The position numbers were made by a program, and so were the translations under genes. Positions 31,401 to 43,400 of a stretch of 64,000 nucleotides of DNA are shown here, piece after piece. The stretch comes from Scatophagus argus. Its lineage: Eukaryota > Chordata > Actinopteri > Scatophagidae. Within the stretch, counting starts at the first letter, position 1; every line of letters starts with the position of its first letter. Location of the stretch: contig NC_058498.1 in NCBI RefSeq assembly GCF_020382885.2, forward strand, positions 12,560,501 to 12,624,500. Reading direction: 5' to 3'. The notes under the pieces are model-generated. The model saw only the letters and a program-made list of their open reading frames with translations, did not search any database and was not told where the DNA came from.

Positions 31401-34400
31401 CCCATAACTCAACTGTCTGATGACTATTGATGACTATTACCAAAGTGTGTGTTTTTTTACAGCTTTGAGGAAAGTAGGAGCAGAAAAATTTAAGTGTACA
31501 TGTACCACATTAGAAGAGGAAAGGTAGACATGGCAGGTTGCAAATCAAAGCAACTGCTGAATACAGGATTTTCTAATTTCTCCACAACAGCACTTCCTGT
31601 GACATTCAAACGAGAGATCCAGGGCCTGGTGGTGAAGGAAGGGGACTGTGGAGTGTTCTGCTGCGAGCTCTCCAGACCTGGAGCTCCAGTGGACTGGAGG
31701 AAAGGCAGGGTGATTTTGAAACCTGGAGAGAAATATGAGATGAAGCAAGAGGGACGTCTCACTAAACTCATCATCAACAACATAGATGAGAGCGATGCTG
31801 GAAAATATACTTGCAAGACTAAAGACAGCCAATCAACTGCTGAGCTCACTGTCCGAGGTAGGAGAAGCTTAAGCAAAAATGCCCCCACATGCAGTATGTT
31901 GGATTTTTTATTTTGTTAAGCACATTTTTTCCTGTTTTTTTTTTCTTTTTCGAATTGTCCTTATGTATTCAACAGAATCACCTGAGCGCAGACGTCAAAG
32001 AGGTCAGCTCTCACATAGTAAAATAAAAAACAAAATAGACCCAGTGGATATTAGCACTGTGTGAACTCCATTATGTCATTTCACTTAAACTTAGTAGAGA
32101 GATTATTGTTTCATCTTGTTATGCAGTACTCTCATATGGAAGAGATGCAATTAGATACACCCCAGTGATTTAACTAAACTCTAGCTTTATTATCAGTTCT
32201 AGTGTTTTTCTTTCAAGTGATATCACATATTTAATAGTTTGTTCTAGAAAAGGTGCGTGTTAAAGGATAGAAAATTTAACACATTGCCTACAATGGATTA
32301 TCAATTATATAATCCATTCCACTGTTCAGTTTAAACTGAATGGTTAGCTAGTAAAAAGCATTATGAGCATGGTGAGCATACCTGCCATGTCGCTTACATC
32401 ACTGTCACAATTTCCACCTAACATTTATTATGTTCCTTGTCATATTGAAGACAAGGATGTTTATTCAGTGAACACAGAGTTCCTTGCATGATCATGTAAG
32501 GGTTAACATGGTCCTCATTAGCTCATTTGTTTGTGTGTGTGTTAGTGAGATGGTGTGTGTTATGTGTATGAATGGATGAATAAACTGCAAATTGTAAGCC
32601 GTTGTTGATAAAATCTTTATATAAATGCAGTCATTTACCATTCATGTAAGATTGTCCCTGATTAACAGGTTTACCACCAAGTTTTAAGCTGCCACTAGTC
32701 AACCAGGAGGTGACAGAGGGCAACTGTGTGGTTCTTCGCTGTGAGCTCGACAAACCTGCCCCCTCAGTGGAGTGGAGGAGAGGAGAAGAGTTGCTGAAAA
32801 ATGGAGACAAATACCAGATGAGGAAGAAGGACCTGCAGGTGGAGATGAGGATTGCGGACCTCAGCCTGAGTGACACTGGAGATTATACCTGTATATGTGG
32901 AGAACAGATGACAAAAGCTACAGTCATCGTGAATGGTGAATTGTGTATTTACTACAGTAAATTCCATTCTTTCACCTTAGTACTTTTGAGTGTAAGGAGT
33001 AAAACAACAGAGACCCAAATCCTAAACTGACAGTTACCATTATAGTATACAGTGTGAAGTTAGTGTAAGTTTCAGTGGACTTCTGGGTCCCAGCACAGGG
33101 GCTTCGCTTGGCTTGTCTGAGGGGAAAAGTGAGGAAAAAAAGAGAGCACTAAAGGGCGCTTGATCAAGTTTTCTCTACTGCATAGGATACTTCACGACAG
33201 TCCTCCACTTGAAGGCCACCCAAGATGCCCTTTTCTATGTTCTGAATTTCTGTAGATGATGATTCTGATTTCACTGCTACAGTCAGAGGTCCCGTTGTGT
33301 TTATTTAAAAAACACAAATAAACAACAGCAATGACAAAAAACAAATCTGGTGCTGCTGTAGTAATACCAGAACTCAAACCTAATGTTGTTGTACAGACTT
33401 TGATGATCTGTGGTTGATGTGAAATTGACTAATCAGTCACGCAGCAAAACAGACATTCCTCCACATGAAGATGTTTTTATTTCATTTTGTTGTTCCTCCT
33501 CCTGTGGTCTGCTTTAGAACGGCCCATCAAATTTCTTCAAGAACTGAAAAATATTCAGGTGCAGGAGGGCAATGGAGTGACACTCTGCTGTGAGCTCTCC
33601 AAACCCGGCACTCCAGTGCAGTGGAAGAAGGGAGCCAATGTACTGACTAATGGGGAGAAATACCAGATGAAGCAGAGCGGCTCTACCCCGGAGCTTCTCA
33701 TCAGAAAAAGCCAGCCTGAGGACAGTGGCACATACAGCTGTATTTGTGATGACATAAAAACTACCGCCACTGTCATCATCACAGGTGAGAGCCATTACAC
33801 ATTATGTAAATACATACACATAGACATTAGATAATTTGGACATCTCATACAGTATTTTGTGTAACCGCTCTGGTTAATCACTCCTCAGCGATCCCAGTAA
33901 CTTTCAAGCAAAAGTTGAAGAAGCAGGAAGCTGTGGAGGAGGACTGTGTGACTCTGCGCTGTGAGCTCTCTAAAGCAGGAGTGCCAGTGGAGTGGAGGAA
34001 AGATGCTCAACTACTGAAAGAGGGAGAAAAATATCAGATGAAACATGAAGGCAGGGTGGCTGAGATGCTGATCAGAAATTTAACTCTCACAGATGCTGGG
34101 GAGTACAGCTGTTTTGTTGGCACTGTTGTGACTTCAGCTGACATCAAAGTAAGAGGTAAGACTCACTTCAGAAATGCTATCCAGCTGGGGATGATGTAAC
34201 TTCTTAACCACAGTGAGACAGAGCAGGTACTTTCTGCAAAGTAAACCTGATCAGTGTAATAGATCTAACAAGATAAAAACGAGAGTGAACTATTTCCAGT
34301 CTCAGATTTTTGTAAATTTGTTGTTTATTTCTCAGCAATACCAGTAATGTTTAAACAAGAGGTGGCGAATTTGGAGGTGAAGGAAGGGGACAGTGGGGTT

Positions 34401-37400
34401 TTCTGCTGTGAGCTCTCTAAACCTGGAGCTCCAGTCGACTGGAGGAAAGGCAGAGTCATCTTAAAACCTGGATACAAATATGAGATGAAACAGGAAGGAT
34501 GTGTCACTAAACTGATCATCAACAACGTAGAGGAGGGCGATGCTGGGAAATATACCTGCAAGACTAACGACAGTCAGTCGACTGCTGAGCTTATCGTCAA
34601 AGGTAAGACAGAGACAATGCAAACTTATTAGAGAATATCTAAGTCTTCTCTTTTTTTATGAGAATAACAACTCATAGGTTGCTTTCTTTCCTTCCAGCTC
34701 CTCCCATCACATTCAAGACAAAGTTAAGGAACCAGCAGGTGCAGGAGGAGAACACTGTGACGTTGAGCTGTGAGCTGTCAAAGCCCAGCCTTGCTGTGGA
34801 GTGGAGGAAAGGACAAGAACTTCTGAAGAATAATTTCAAGTACCAGATTAAAAATCGAAACAGTGTCATGGAGCTGACTATCAAAAACACACAAATGGAG
34901 GACAGTGGACTTTACAGCTGTATCTACGGTGATGTCAAGACCACAGCCAACATCACCATTACACGTAAGGGAAGCTTTTAATGAAAGCATGTATGTGTAT
35001 TTTTGCATTCTTAGACTTTTCAGAAATGAAGAAAAACTGATTTTTATGTGTTTTAAATTTGTGTATTTGAATTTAAAGGGCAAATAAAAGTCTTGGTTGT
35101 ACTTAGTTCATATTCTTTTTTTTGTTATTTAATGACTTGTGCCTTCTAAGTGTGTTCAATTGACCTGTTTATCTACTCTCACATTTTTCCACAGCTATCC
35201 CCCTCTCCTTTAAAATGGGTCTAAAGAATCAGGAGGCCCCTGAAGGAGGCAACGTGTCCCTTCGCTGTGAACTGTCCAGGTCTGGGGTACCTGTGCAGTG
35301 GTTTAAGGCAGAGGACCAGCTCTATCATGGGGGACGATATCAGATGACACTGAGAGGGAAGATAGCTGAGATGCACATCAAAAACGTTCAGCCCGAAGAT
35401 GTCGGGGAGTACAGCTGCATCTTAGGGGACCAGAAGACAACGGCTGAAGTGAACGTGAGAGGTATTTAACGTGCTGCCATTTTGTGTTTCTTACACCAAG
35501 CAACAATTAACACATGAATTCTCTTGAAATATGGACATCAACATGATATGCGGCTCTCACTGCAACATATATCAAATGTGCCCCTTGCAATATGGCATAT
35601 GGCTCTGCACACTTTCTTTCTCTTTTTAATGCTGCGGCTGCTGAACTGCTCATTTTCTGAAACATGGCATCTCATTTCCTTCTTCAAACAGCGGCAGCAT
35701 CTGTGTTCTTTGAGAAGGAACTGGAGAGCCAAGCTGTGATGGAAGGGAAATCTGTGCTGCTGTCTTGTGAAGTTTCCAGTGCCAATGTCCCTGTCACTTG
35801 GAAGAAGGACAACACTGTGGTGGAAGAAGGAGGGCGATACATTTTAAAGAAGAAGGGCCCCACTCACACTTTGGAGATCAAGAAACTTAATCTGCAAGAT
35901 GGTGGAGAGTACTGCTGTATCACCAGAGGCAAGAAGACCACTGCCAAGCTGATTGTTAGGGGTAGGTGGATTATACAGAAGAATATTACTGATATTTTAC
36001 TGTATATTTTTTCCATTTTTTATGTAATATATTTGGTTAATTCATTACAGTACCAGAAATAATGCATGAATAAAACCACATCATTCTCGCCTTATTTGTT
36101 GTAAAATACATCTCATTCCATCTCCATCTCTAAAAATCCAGCTGTATATAGCTTCCTCTTCCTCCACAGAGCGTGTGCGGATTGTTACAGAGCTGCAAGA
36201 CATAATGGTGACAGCAGGTGAAGATGCAGAGTTTGTGTGTGAGTTGAGCCATGCAGATGTGAGTGAAGGGGTCTGGTGGCTTGGATCCAGCCCTCTGCAG
36301 AAGAACGAGATGAACCAGATGACATGCCAGGGTCGCCAGCACCGACTGATCCTCACCATGACAACGCCTGACGAGACGGGCACCGTGGCGTTTGTAGTTG
36401 GGGAGGAGAGGACCTCTGCTCGTCTGCTAGTTGTTCCTAAGCCCAGAGGTGAGCAGCAATATAAGAGACAGGGTGTGTGTTTCAAGGAATCATTAACTAA
36501 CCCTAACTCTTATCCAAATTTTAGTTTTATTTGAGGACAAGCCTAAAGACATTGTAATCATGGAGGGAGAGACAGCCACTTTGTCCTGCAGGACTTCTGA
36601 TTTTACCTCACTGGTTATCTGGAGGCGTAACCACATCCCACTCCAAAATGGTGATAAATATGAGATACGCAAAGAGGGAAAAGTCAACCTATTGCTCATC
36701 CATGATGTGGATCCCCTGGACACTGGTATATACTCCTGTGATACAGGAGATGTGCAGAGCAGTGCCAAACTTACCGTGACAGGTAAAATCCAAAGTTGCT
36801 TTTAGATAGTGGTCTACTATGACACATCTACTAGATTTCTTTGAACAGTGATGAGATTTGTCAAATTATACAGTGAAATTATTTCAACCAATGTCTCAAT
36901 TGGTTTTCTTACTCTTCAGAGCTCCCTCCATTCTTCCAAGAAGAATTGCAGAGTGTGGAGGTTGAGGAGGGAGGTTCAGCCTCCCTATACTGTGAGCTGT
37001 CTAAACTGGGAGTGCCAATTCAGTGGAAGAAGAACAGACTGCCTCTGAGAGCCAGCAGAAAGCATGAGATAAGGCAGGATGGCTGCTTCCTCCAGCTTCT
37101 CATCAAGGATCTCAAACCTGAGGACAGTGGCAGCTACTCATGCCAAGCAGGAAATGCAGAGACCACTGCAACTGTGACAGTGAAAGGTGCGTATTTGGCA
37201 GTGACCAAATGCAACTTAATCAATACATTTTGTTATCGGAACTGAATGTAATCTAGCCCACATCTAATCAAGTATAGTGACTTTCACGTAATTCCCTGAC
37301 ATTGTGTGAACCTTCAAACACTGCATGTACTGTTATGCTAAACTAATATAACAAAATACTGTTTGGTCTTTCTGACATCTCACGTTTTTCTTTCTATGAT

Positions 37401-40400
37401 AAAGTTATACAATTTTATCCTTTACAACTCCTTTTCTCAGAGCTCCCACCATTCTTCAAGAAAGAATTGAGAAGTGTGGAGGCTCAGGAGGGAAGTGCAA
37501 CCTCTCTCTACTGTGAGTTGTCTAAACCTGGAGTATCAGTGCAATGGAAGAAGAACCAGCTGCTGCTGAGCGCCAGCAGGAAATATGAAATGAAACAAGA
37601 TGGCTGCCTCCTCCAGCTCCACATCAGAGAGCTCAAACCTGATGATAGTGGAAGCTACTCATGTCAAGCAGGAAGTGCAGAGACCACTGCAGTTGTGACA
37701 GTGAAAGGTGTGTGTATCTTAAATGATTTTTTGTGATAATCTAAACTTCATAAAAATCTACATGATATGGGGCAAACATCATTCATCATTCACATAAGTA
37801 GGCTACAAAAACAATAGTAGAATTTCTTATACTCATTAGTCTTACTTGTTAATGTTTGAAATGTTTCTTCTGTTACAATAAAAACATTTACTTCATTAAT
37901 CTCTGACCCTCCCATTTTTCCCAGAGCTCCCTCCATTTTTCAAAGAGGATTTGCAGAACATGACGGCTGAAGAGGGAGGTACAGCCTCCCTGTGCTGTGA
38001 GCTGTCTAAGCCAGGAATGTCAGTGCAATGGAAGAAGAATAAACTGCCACTGAGAGCCAGCAGGAAGTACGAGATGATGCAAGATGGCTGCCTCCTCCAG
38101 CTCCACATCAGGGAGCTCAAACCTGATGATAGTGGAAGCTACTCATGTCAAGCAGGAAGTGCAGAGACCACTGCAGTTGTGACAGTGAAGGGTATGTATG
38201 TTTGGAAGTGAATAATTCAGTGTTTGCTTCATTGGAAAATAGTTTCAGGACAGTGCTTTCCTGTACTACTCTGATCTATCTGGTGGGCATTGCATTATGT
38301 TCTTACACTACTGTGTATGCTACACCCACTCATTTTCTGAAAAACCTGTCCAGGTGAGGTTGCAAGCACTGTTATCATTACATTATAGATGTACAATTCT
38401 TTTTTTCCCTCCGTTTTCCCAGAACTCCCTCCATTCTTCAAGAAAGACTTGGTTAGTGTGGAGGCTGAGGAGGGAGGTACAGTCTCCTTGTGCTGTGAGC
38501 TGTCTAAGCCTGGAGTGTCAGTGCAGTGGAAGAGGAACAGGCTGCCACTGAGAGCTAACAGGAAGTATGAAATGAAACAAGATGGCTGCCTCCTCCTGCT
38601 TCACATCAAGGATCTCAAATGTGAGGACAGTGGAGGCTACACTTGTCAAGCAGGAAGTGCAGAAACCACTGCAACTGTGTCAGTGAAAGGTGTGTATATT
38701 TGGAAGTGAATAATTCAGTGTTTGCTCTGTGTGCATTTGATCACACAGTAAAATTCAATGTACCTTCTAGAGATTGAAGTTTCTTGAATGTAATAAGTTT
38801 GTGTTATTGTAATTTCACAATTTAAATTTTAAGTTGGTTAAGTTTTGATAATGTCTGTCTTACCAAATACATTTCCTGCTGTTTATTAGGCCTCAAGTAT
38901 TCTCCCATTCCCCCATGTATATGTATGTTTTTTAATCCATACAAATTTTTGCAGAGCTCACTCCATTCTTCAACAAAGAATTACGAAGTGTGGAGGTTGA
39001 GGAGGGAGCTACAGCCTCCCTGTGCTGTGAGCTGTCTAAGCCTGGAGTGTCAGCGCAATGGAAGAAGAACAAGCTACCACTGAGAGCCAGCAAGAAGTAT
39101 GAGATGAAACAAGATGGTTGCCTCCTCCAGCTCAGCATTAAAGAGCTCAAACCTGAGGACAGTGGAAGCTATGCGTGTCAAGTGGGAAGTGCAGAGACCA
39201 CTGCAACTGTGACAGTGAAAGGTGTGTGCATTTGGATATTTTTTTTTTTTTTTTTTTTTTTTTTGCGATCGTATGGGACCAACCCCACTTATCTTTCACA
39301 TCAGTAGCTATCAAAACTGCTTGCTTGTTTCTTCTGGTACACCTGAAAAACATTTACTTCATTAATCTCTGACCCTCCCATTTTTCCCAGAGCTCCCTCT
39401 TTTTTTCATAGAGGATTTGCAGAACATGACGGCTGAAGAGGGAGGTACAGCCTCCCTGTGCTGTGAGCTGTCTAAGCCAGGAATGTCAGTGCAATGGAGA
39501 AAGAATAAACTGCCACTGAGAGCCAGCAGGAAGTACAAGATGATACAGGATGGCTGTCTGCTCCAGCTCCACATTAAAGATCTCAAACCTGAGGACAATG
39601 GAAGCTACACATGTCAAGCAGGAAGTGCAGAGACCACTGCAACTGTGTTGATAAAAGGTTTGTGCATTTGAGAAAATCTGCAAAATAAATTTTACAGTGT
39701 CAGCAAGCTTTACATCATGGAAACCAATTTCAAATAATTTTTAATAATTACTTGTTATCATCTGAACTTGCTGAAACTCAGTATTTCCTATCTTTAACTT
39801 CATGCTTTTTTAAATATTATTTCTGTGATACTAAAATATCTCACTTTTATACTCCATGAAAATTTTATATTCCATAGAGCTCCCACCATTTTTCAAGGAA
39901 GAATTGCAGAATGTGAAGATGGAGGAAGGAGGCACAGTCTCCCTGTGCTGTGAACTGTCCACATCTGACATACCAGTGCAATGGAAGAAGAACAATTTAC
40001 CACTAAGAGCCATCAGGAAATATGAGATGAAGCAAGATGGTTGCCTCCTCCAGCTCCTCATTAAGGAGCTCAAACCAGAAGACAGCGGAAGCTACTCATG
40101 TCAAGCAGGATGTGCAGAAACCACTGCAACTGTAACAGTGACAGGTCTATATGTTTGCAGAATTATAACTTTATTAGAAGATTTTAGTACTAGAACTACA
40201 CAAATTTTATTCGGTGCTTATCTGTACTACTCTGGTCTATCTGATAGGCCCATGCACTACTGTAGGAGGTAAACCTATGCAGTTTGCAAGCACTGTTCCC
40301 ATTACATTACACTTTTTTTTGCCTAATTTCCCAGAGCTCCCTCCATTCTTCAAGAAGGACTTGGAAAATGTGGAGGCTGAGGAGGGAGGTACAGCCTCTC

Positions 40401-43400
40401 TGCACTGTGAGCTGTCTAAGCCTGGAGTGTCAGTACAGTGGAAGAAGAACAAACTTCCTCTAAGAGGCAGCAGGAAGTATGAAATGAAGCAGGATGATAG
40501 CCTCCTCCAGCTCCTCATCAAGGATCTCAAACTTGAAGACAGTGGAAGCTACTCATGTCATGCAGGAAATGCCAAGACCACTGCAACTGTGACAGTGACA
40601 GGTGTATATGTTTGGCAATTTGCATCACAGTGAAAGAATCAGTGTTAGAAATGCAGGCAAACAATTACACAGTGATATTCAAAGTACTCTCCAATGATTG
40701 TCTGAAACTTCTCAACTTCTGCTTCTTATTCTGGTGCTGATGTAGCAAACCCACCTACCTTACGAGATAGTTGAAAAGTCTTAACAATCTGTGGATTTAA
40801 ATAACAGTTTTGTCCTCTTCTGATGAGGTTTTAAACATTTTCCATTACATGTTTTCCCAATCTGCACCCATTTCCCAGAGGTCCCACCATTCTTCAAGGA
40901 AAGCTTAAAAAGTGTGGAGATTGAAGAGGGAGGTACAGCCTCTCTGCACTGTGAGCTGTCCAAGCCTGGATTGTCAGTGCAATGGAGTAAGAACGGGCTG
41001 CCACTAAGAACCAGCAAAAAATACGAGATAAAGCAAGATGGCTGCTTCCTTCAGCTTCACATCAAGGATCTTAAATCTGAAGATAGTGGAAGCTATACAT
41101 GTAAAGCAGGAAGTACAGAGACCATTGCAACTGTGACAGTAAAAGGTCTGTGTACATGGATGTTGTGTCTGTGTATGGAAAATTTTGCTGTCTCATCTCT
41201 CACATCCTCAAGTGATAGTAATGTTGTAATATGTGATTGATTGTGAACTCTGAAATTGAATTAGCTTCTAACTCCATCTCTCAAGCATTTTCAGTATTTA
41301 AGATCCATCAAACCATGAATACAAAATATATTTAAAAATCTTTTTGATGTAGTGCCTCATCTTGCACTATCTCAATGTTTTGGTTTGTTTTGTCCCACTG
41401 CCTAGAGCTCACTTCATTTTTCAGCAAAGAATTACAAAGTGTGGAAATTGAGGAAGGAGCTACAGCCTCCCTGTACTGTGAGCTGTCTAAGCCTCAAGTG
41501 TCAGTACAATGGAAGAAGAACAAGATGCCACTGAGAGCCAACAGAAAGTATGAAATGAAGCAGGATGGCTGCTTCTACCAGCTCCACATCAAGGATCTCA
41601 AACCTGAAGACAGTGGAAGCTACACATGCCATGCAGGAAATGCTGAGACCACGGCAACTGTGACAGTAAAAGGTTTGTGCAGCTTGATGCTTACCTAATG
41701 GTAAAGTAATAACATGAGATGACTAATTTTATTTTTCTCTCCAACCTCTACCATTCTTTAATCAATTCAACAAATTCAACAAAATATTTTTCATTCACTT
41801 GTATAGCAATACAACCAACTGCACCGGAGGTAGAGTCACCCACATTACTGCCGCGGACAAAGAGCACTGTTTCCAAACCAACTGCTACTCCAGAGAATGA
41901 GAGGCCTGTTCCTCCAGAGCCGAAAAAGAGAGCTAATAGGAAAGCATCTATTACAAATTTAGAAAAACATGTGGATTCAGTGATTGACAGCCAACAGTCT
42001 ATGCCAAGGGAGACTGACGACCAAAACAGCTTCAAACCTGGAAGGTCTGTGGAGAAAGACTTTAATGTTATACAGAATGTAACACAGCTGGAGAGACACA
42101 AGGAGAAAGACAGGGAGGTGTCCAAGAAAGTTGATAAGACAATTAAACTACTTGAGAAGGAAGATAGGTTTGACAGGGAGGTGGAAGCGCCACCTAGGCC
42201 ATTGGAAACAGAGAAAGAAGTTTTCATGGAGACTAAACAAACAGCAAAGAAGTTGGAGACATTAGTCAAAGTTGACCATAATGTATGTCAGTCAGACGGG
42301 TTTCTGGGAGACACTGAGCAAAAGAGACAGCCAGTAATATGTCTGGAAAAAGAAAATGAAATTGAACAAAGGTCAAAACAGCCTGAAAAACCTTCAGATA
42401 AAACAAGTATGGTTGAAAGGACAAACATTCCAGAAACAATCCTCTGGAAGAACGGAGAGGATGAAAAACATGATAAGCCACTAAAAACGTTTGTGAAAGA
42501 AACAATGAAGGTACAAGAAGAGAAGTCTACTGTAAGGAAGGCTGAAGTAGACAAAACAGAAGAGGAAATTTTTAGACCACCAGTAAGGTCTAAAGGAAAA
42601 ATAACAGTGGGAAAGGAACCCCTAAAATATGTTACAAAGGAAACTGAGGAGATCATTGTCCAGTCAGCAAAGCCTCCCGTCAGTGATTCTGTAGAAGACC
42701 ATCAACAGAAAGGCCGTGTGGAACAACATGTGTCCTCAGAGGCAGAGAGAGAGAAAAAGCCACTGAAACTAGCAGTGGGTAACCAGTCTGGCAAAAAAAC
42801 AGAAAAGACTTTAGAAAAAGAGGCTGAATTCACCCCTCCAAAACCACCTGTGAGGATAAAAAGCAAAGCAAGGGGAGGAATGGAAAAACAATATTCAAGG
42901 GACACAGAGACAGAAGATGATCAACAGATAAGAAGAGATGAAGTGAAAACAACAAATGATAAGCCAATGCAACAGTCAATAGGGTCTTTGAAGGAAAATG
43001 TTCAAGAGAAAGCAAGAATTGAGAGGGAACAATCAGTGACAACAGATGCTGAGATAATTGAAAAAATTAAGGAACCTGTGAAAGCTGCGGAGAAGGACAC
43101 AAACACCAAACAGCCGATCAGACAACCAGTAAAACCCATAAGAAATCAACCTGAAGTAGACCAGGAAACAAAACTGGCAGTCGAGCCAATGAGAAGAGAA
43201 GAAGACAGACAAACAGTAAAGATGATGGAAGACATTCCTCTCCTCTACATTTCTGAAGATGAGACTTTCTTAGAGGCTTTGACTGAGATACCAGCTATCT
43301 GCAGCCCTGTCCAGTTCCCTGGTTCTTTTGTTGGCGGTTCAAACCAACCCTCTACAGTACCTCCAACTCATGTACCCGAGAGGGAACTGCCACCAAAAAA

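Noticed and set aside
42266..43042. Hydrophobic minus-strand frames under the PEVK-like exon
   Set aside because: Shadow of the Lys/Glu-rich plus-strand coding sequence, whose complement reads Phe/Leu/Ser-rich.
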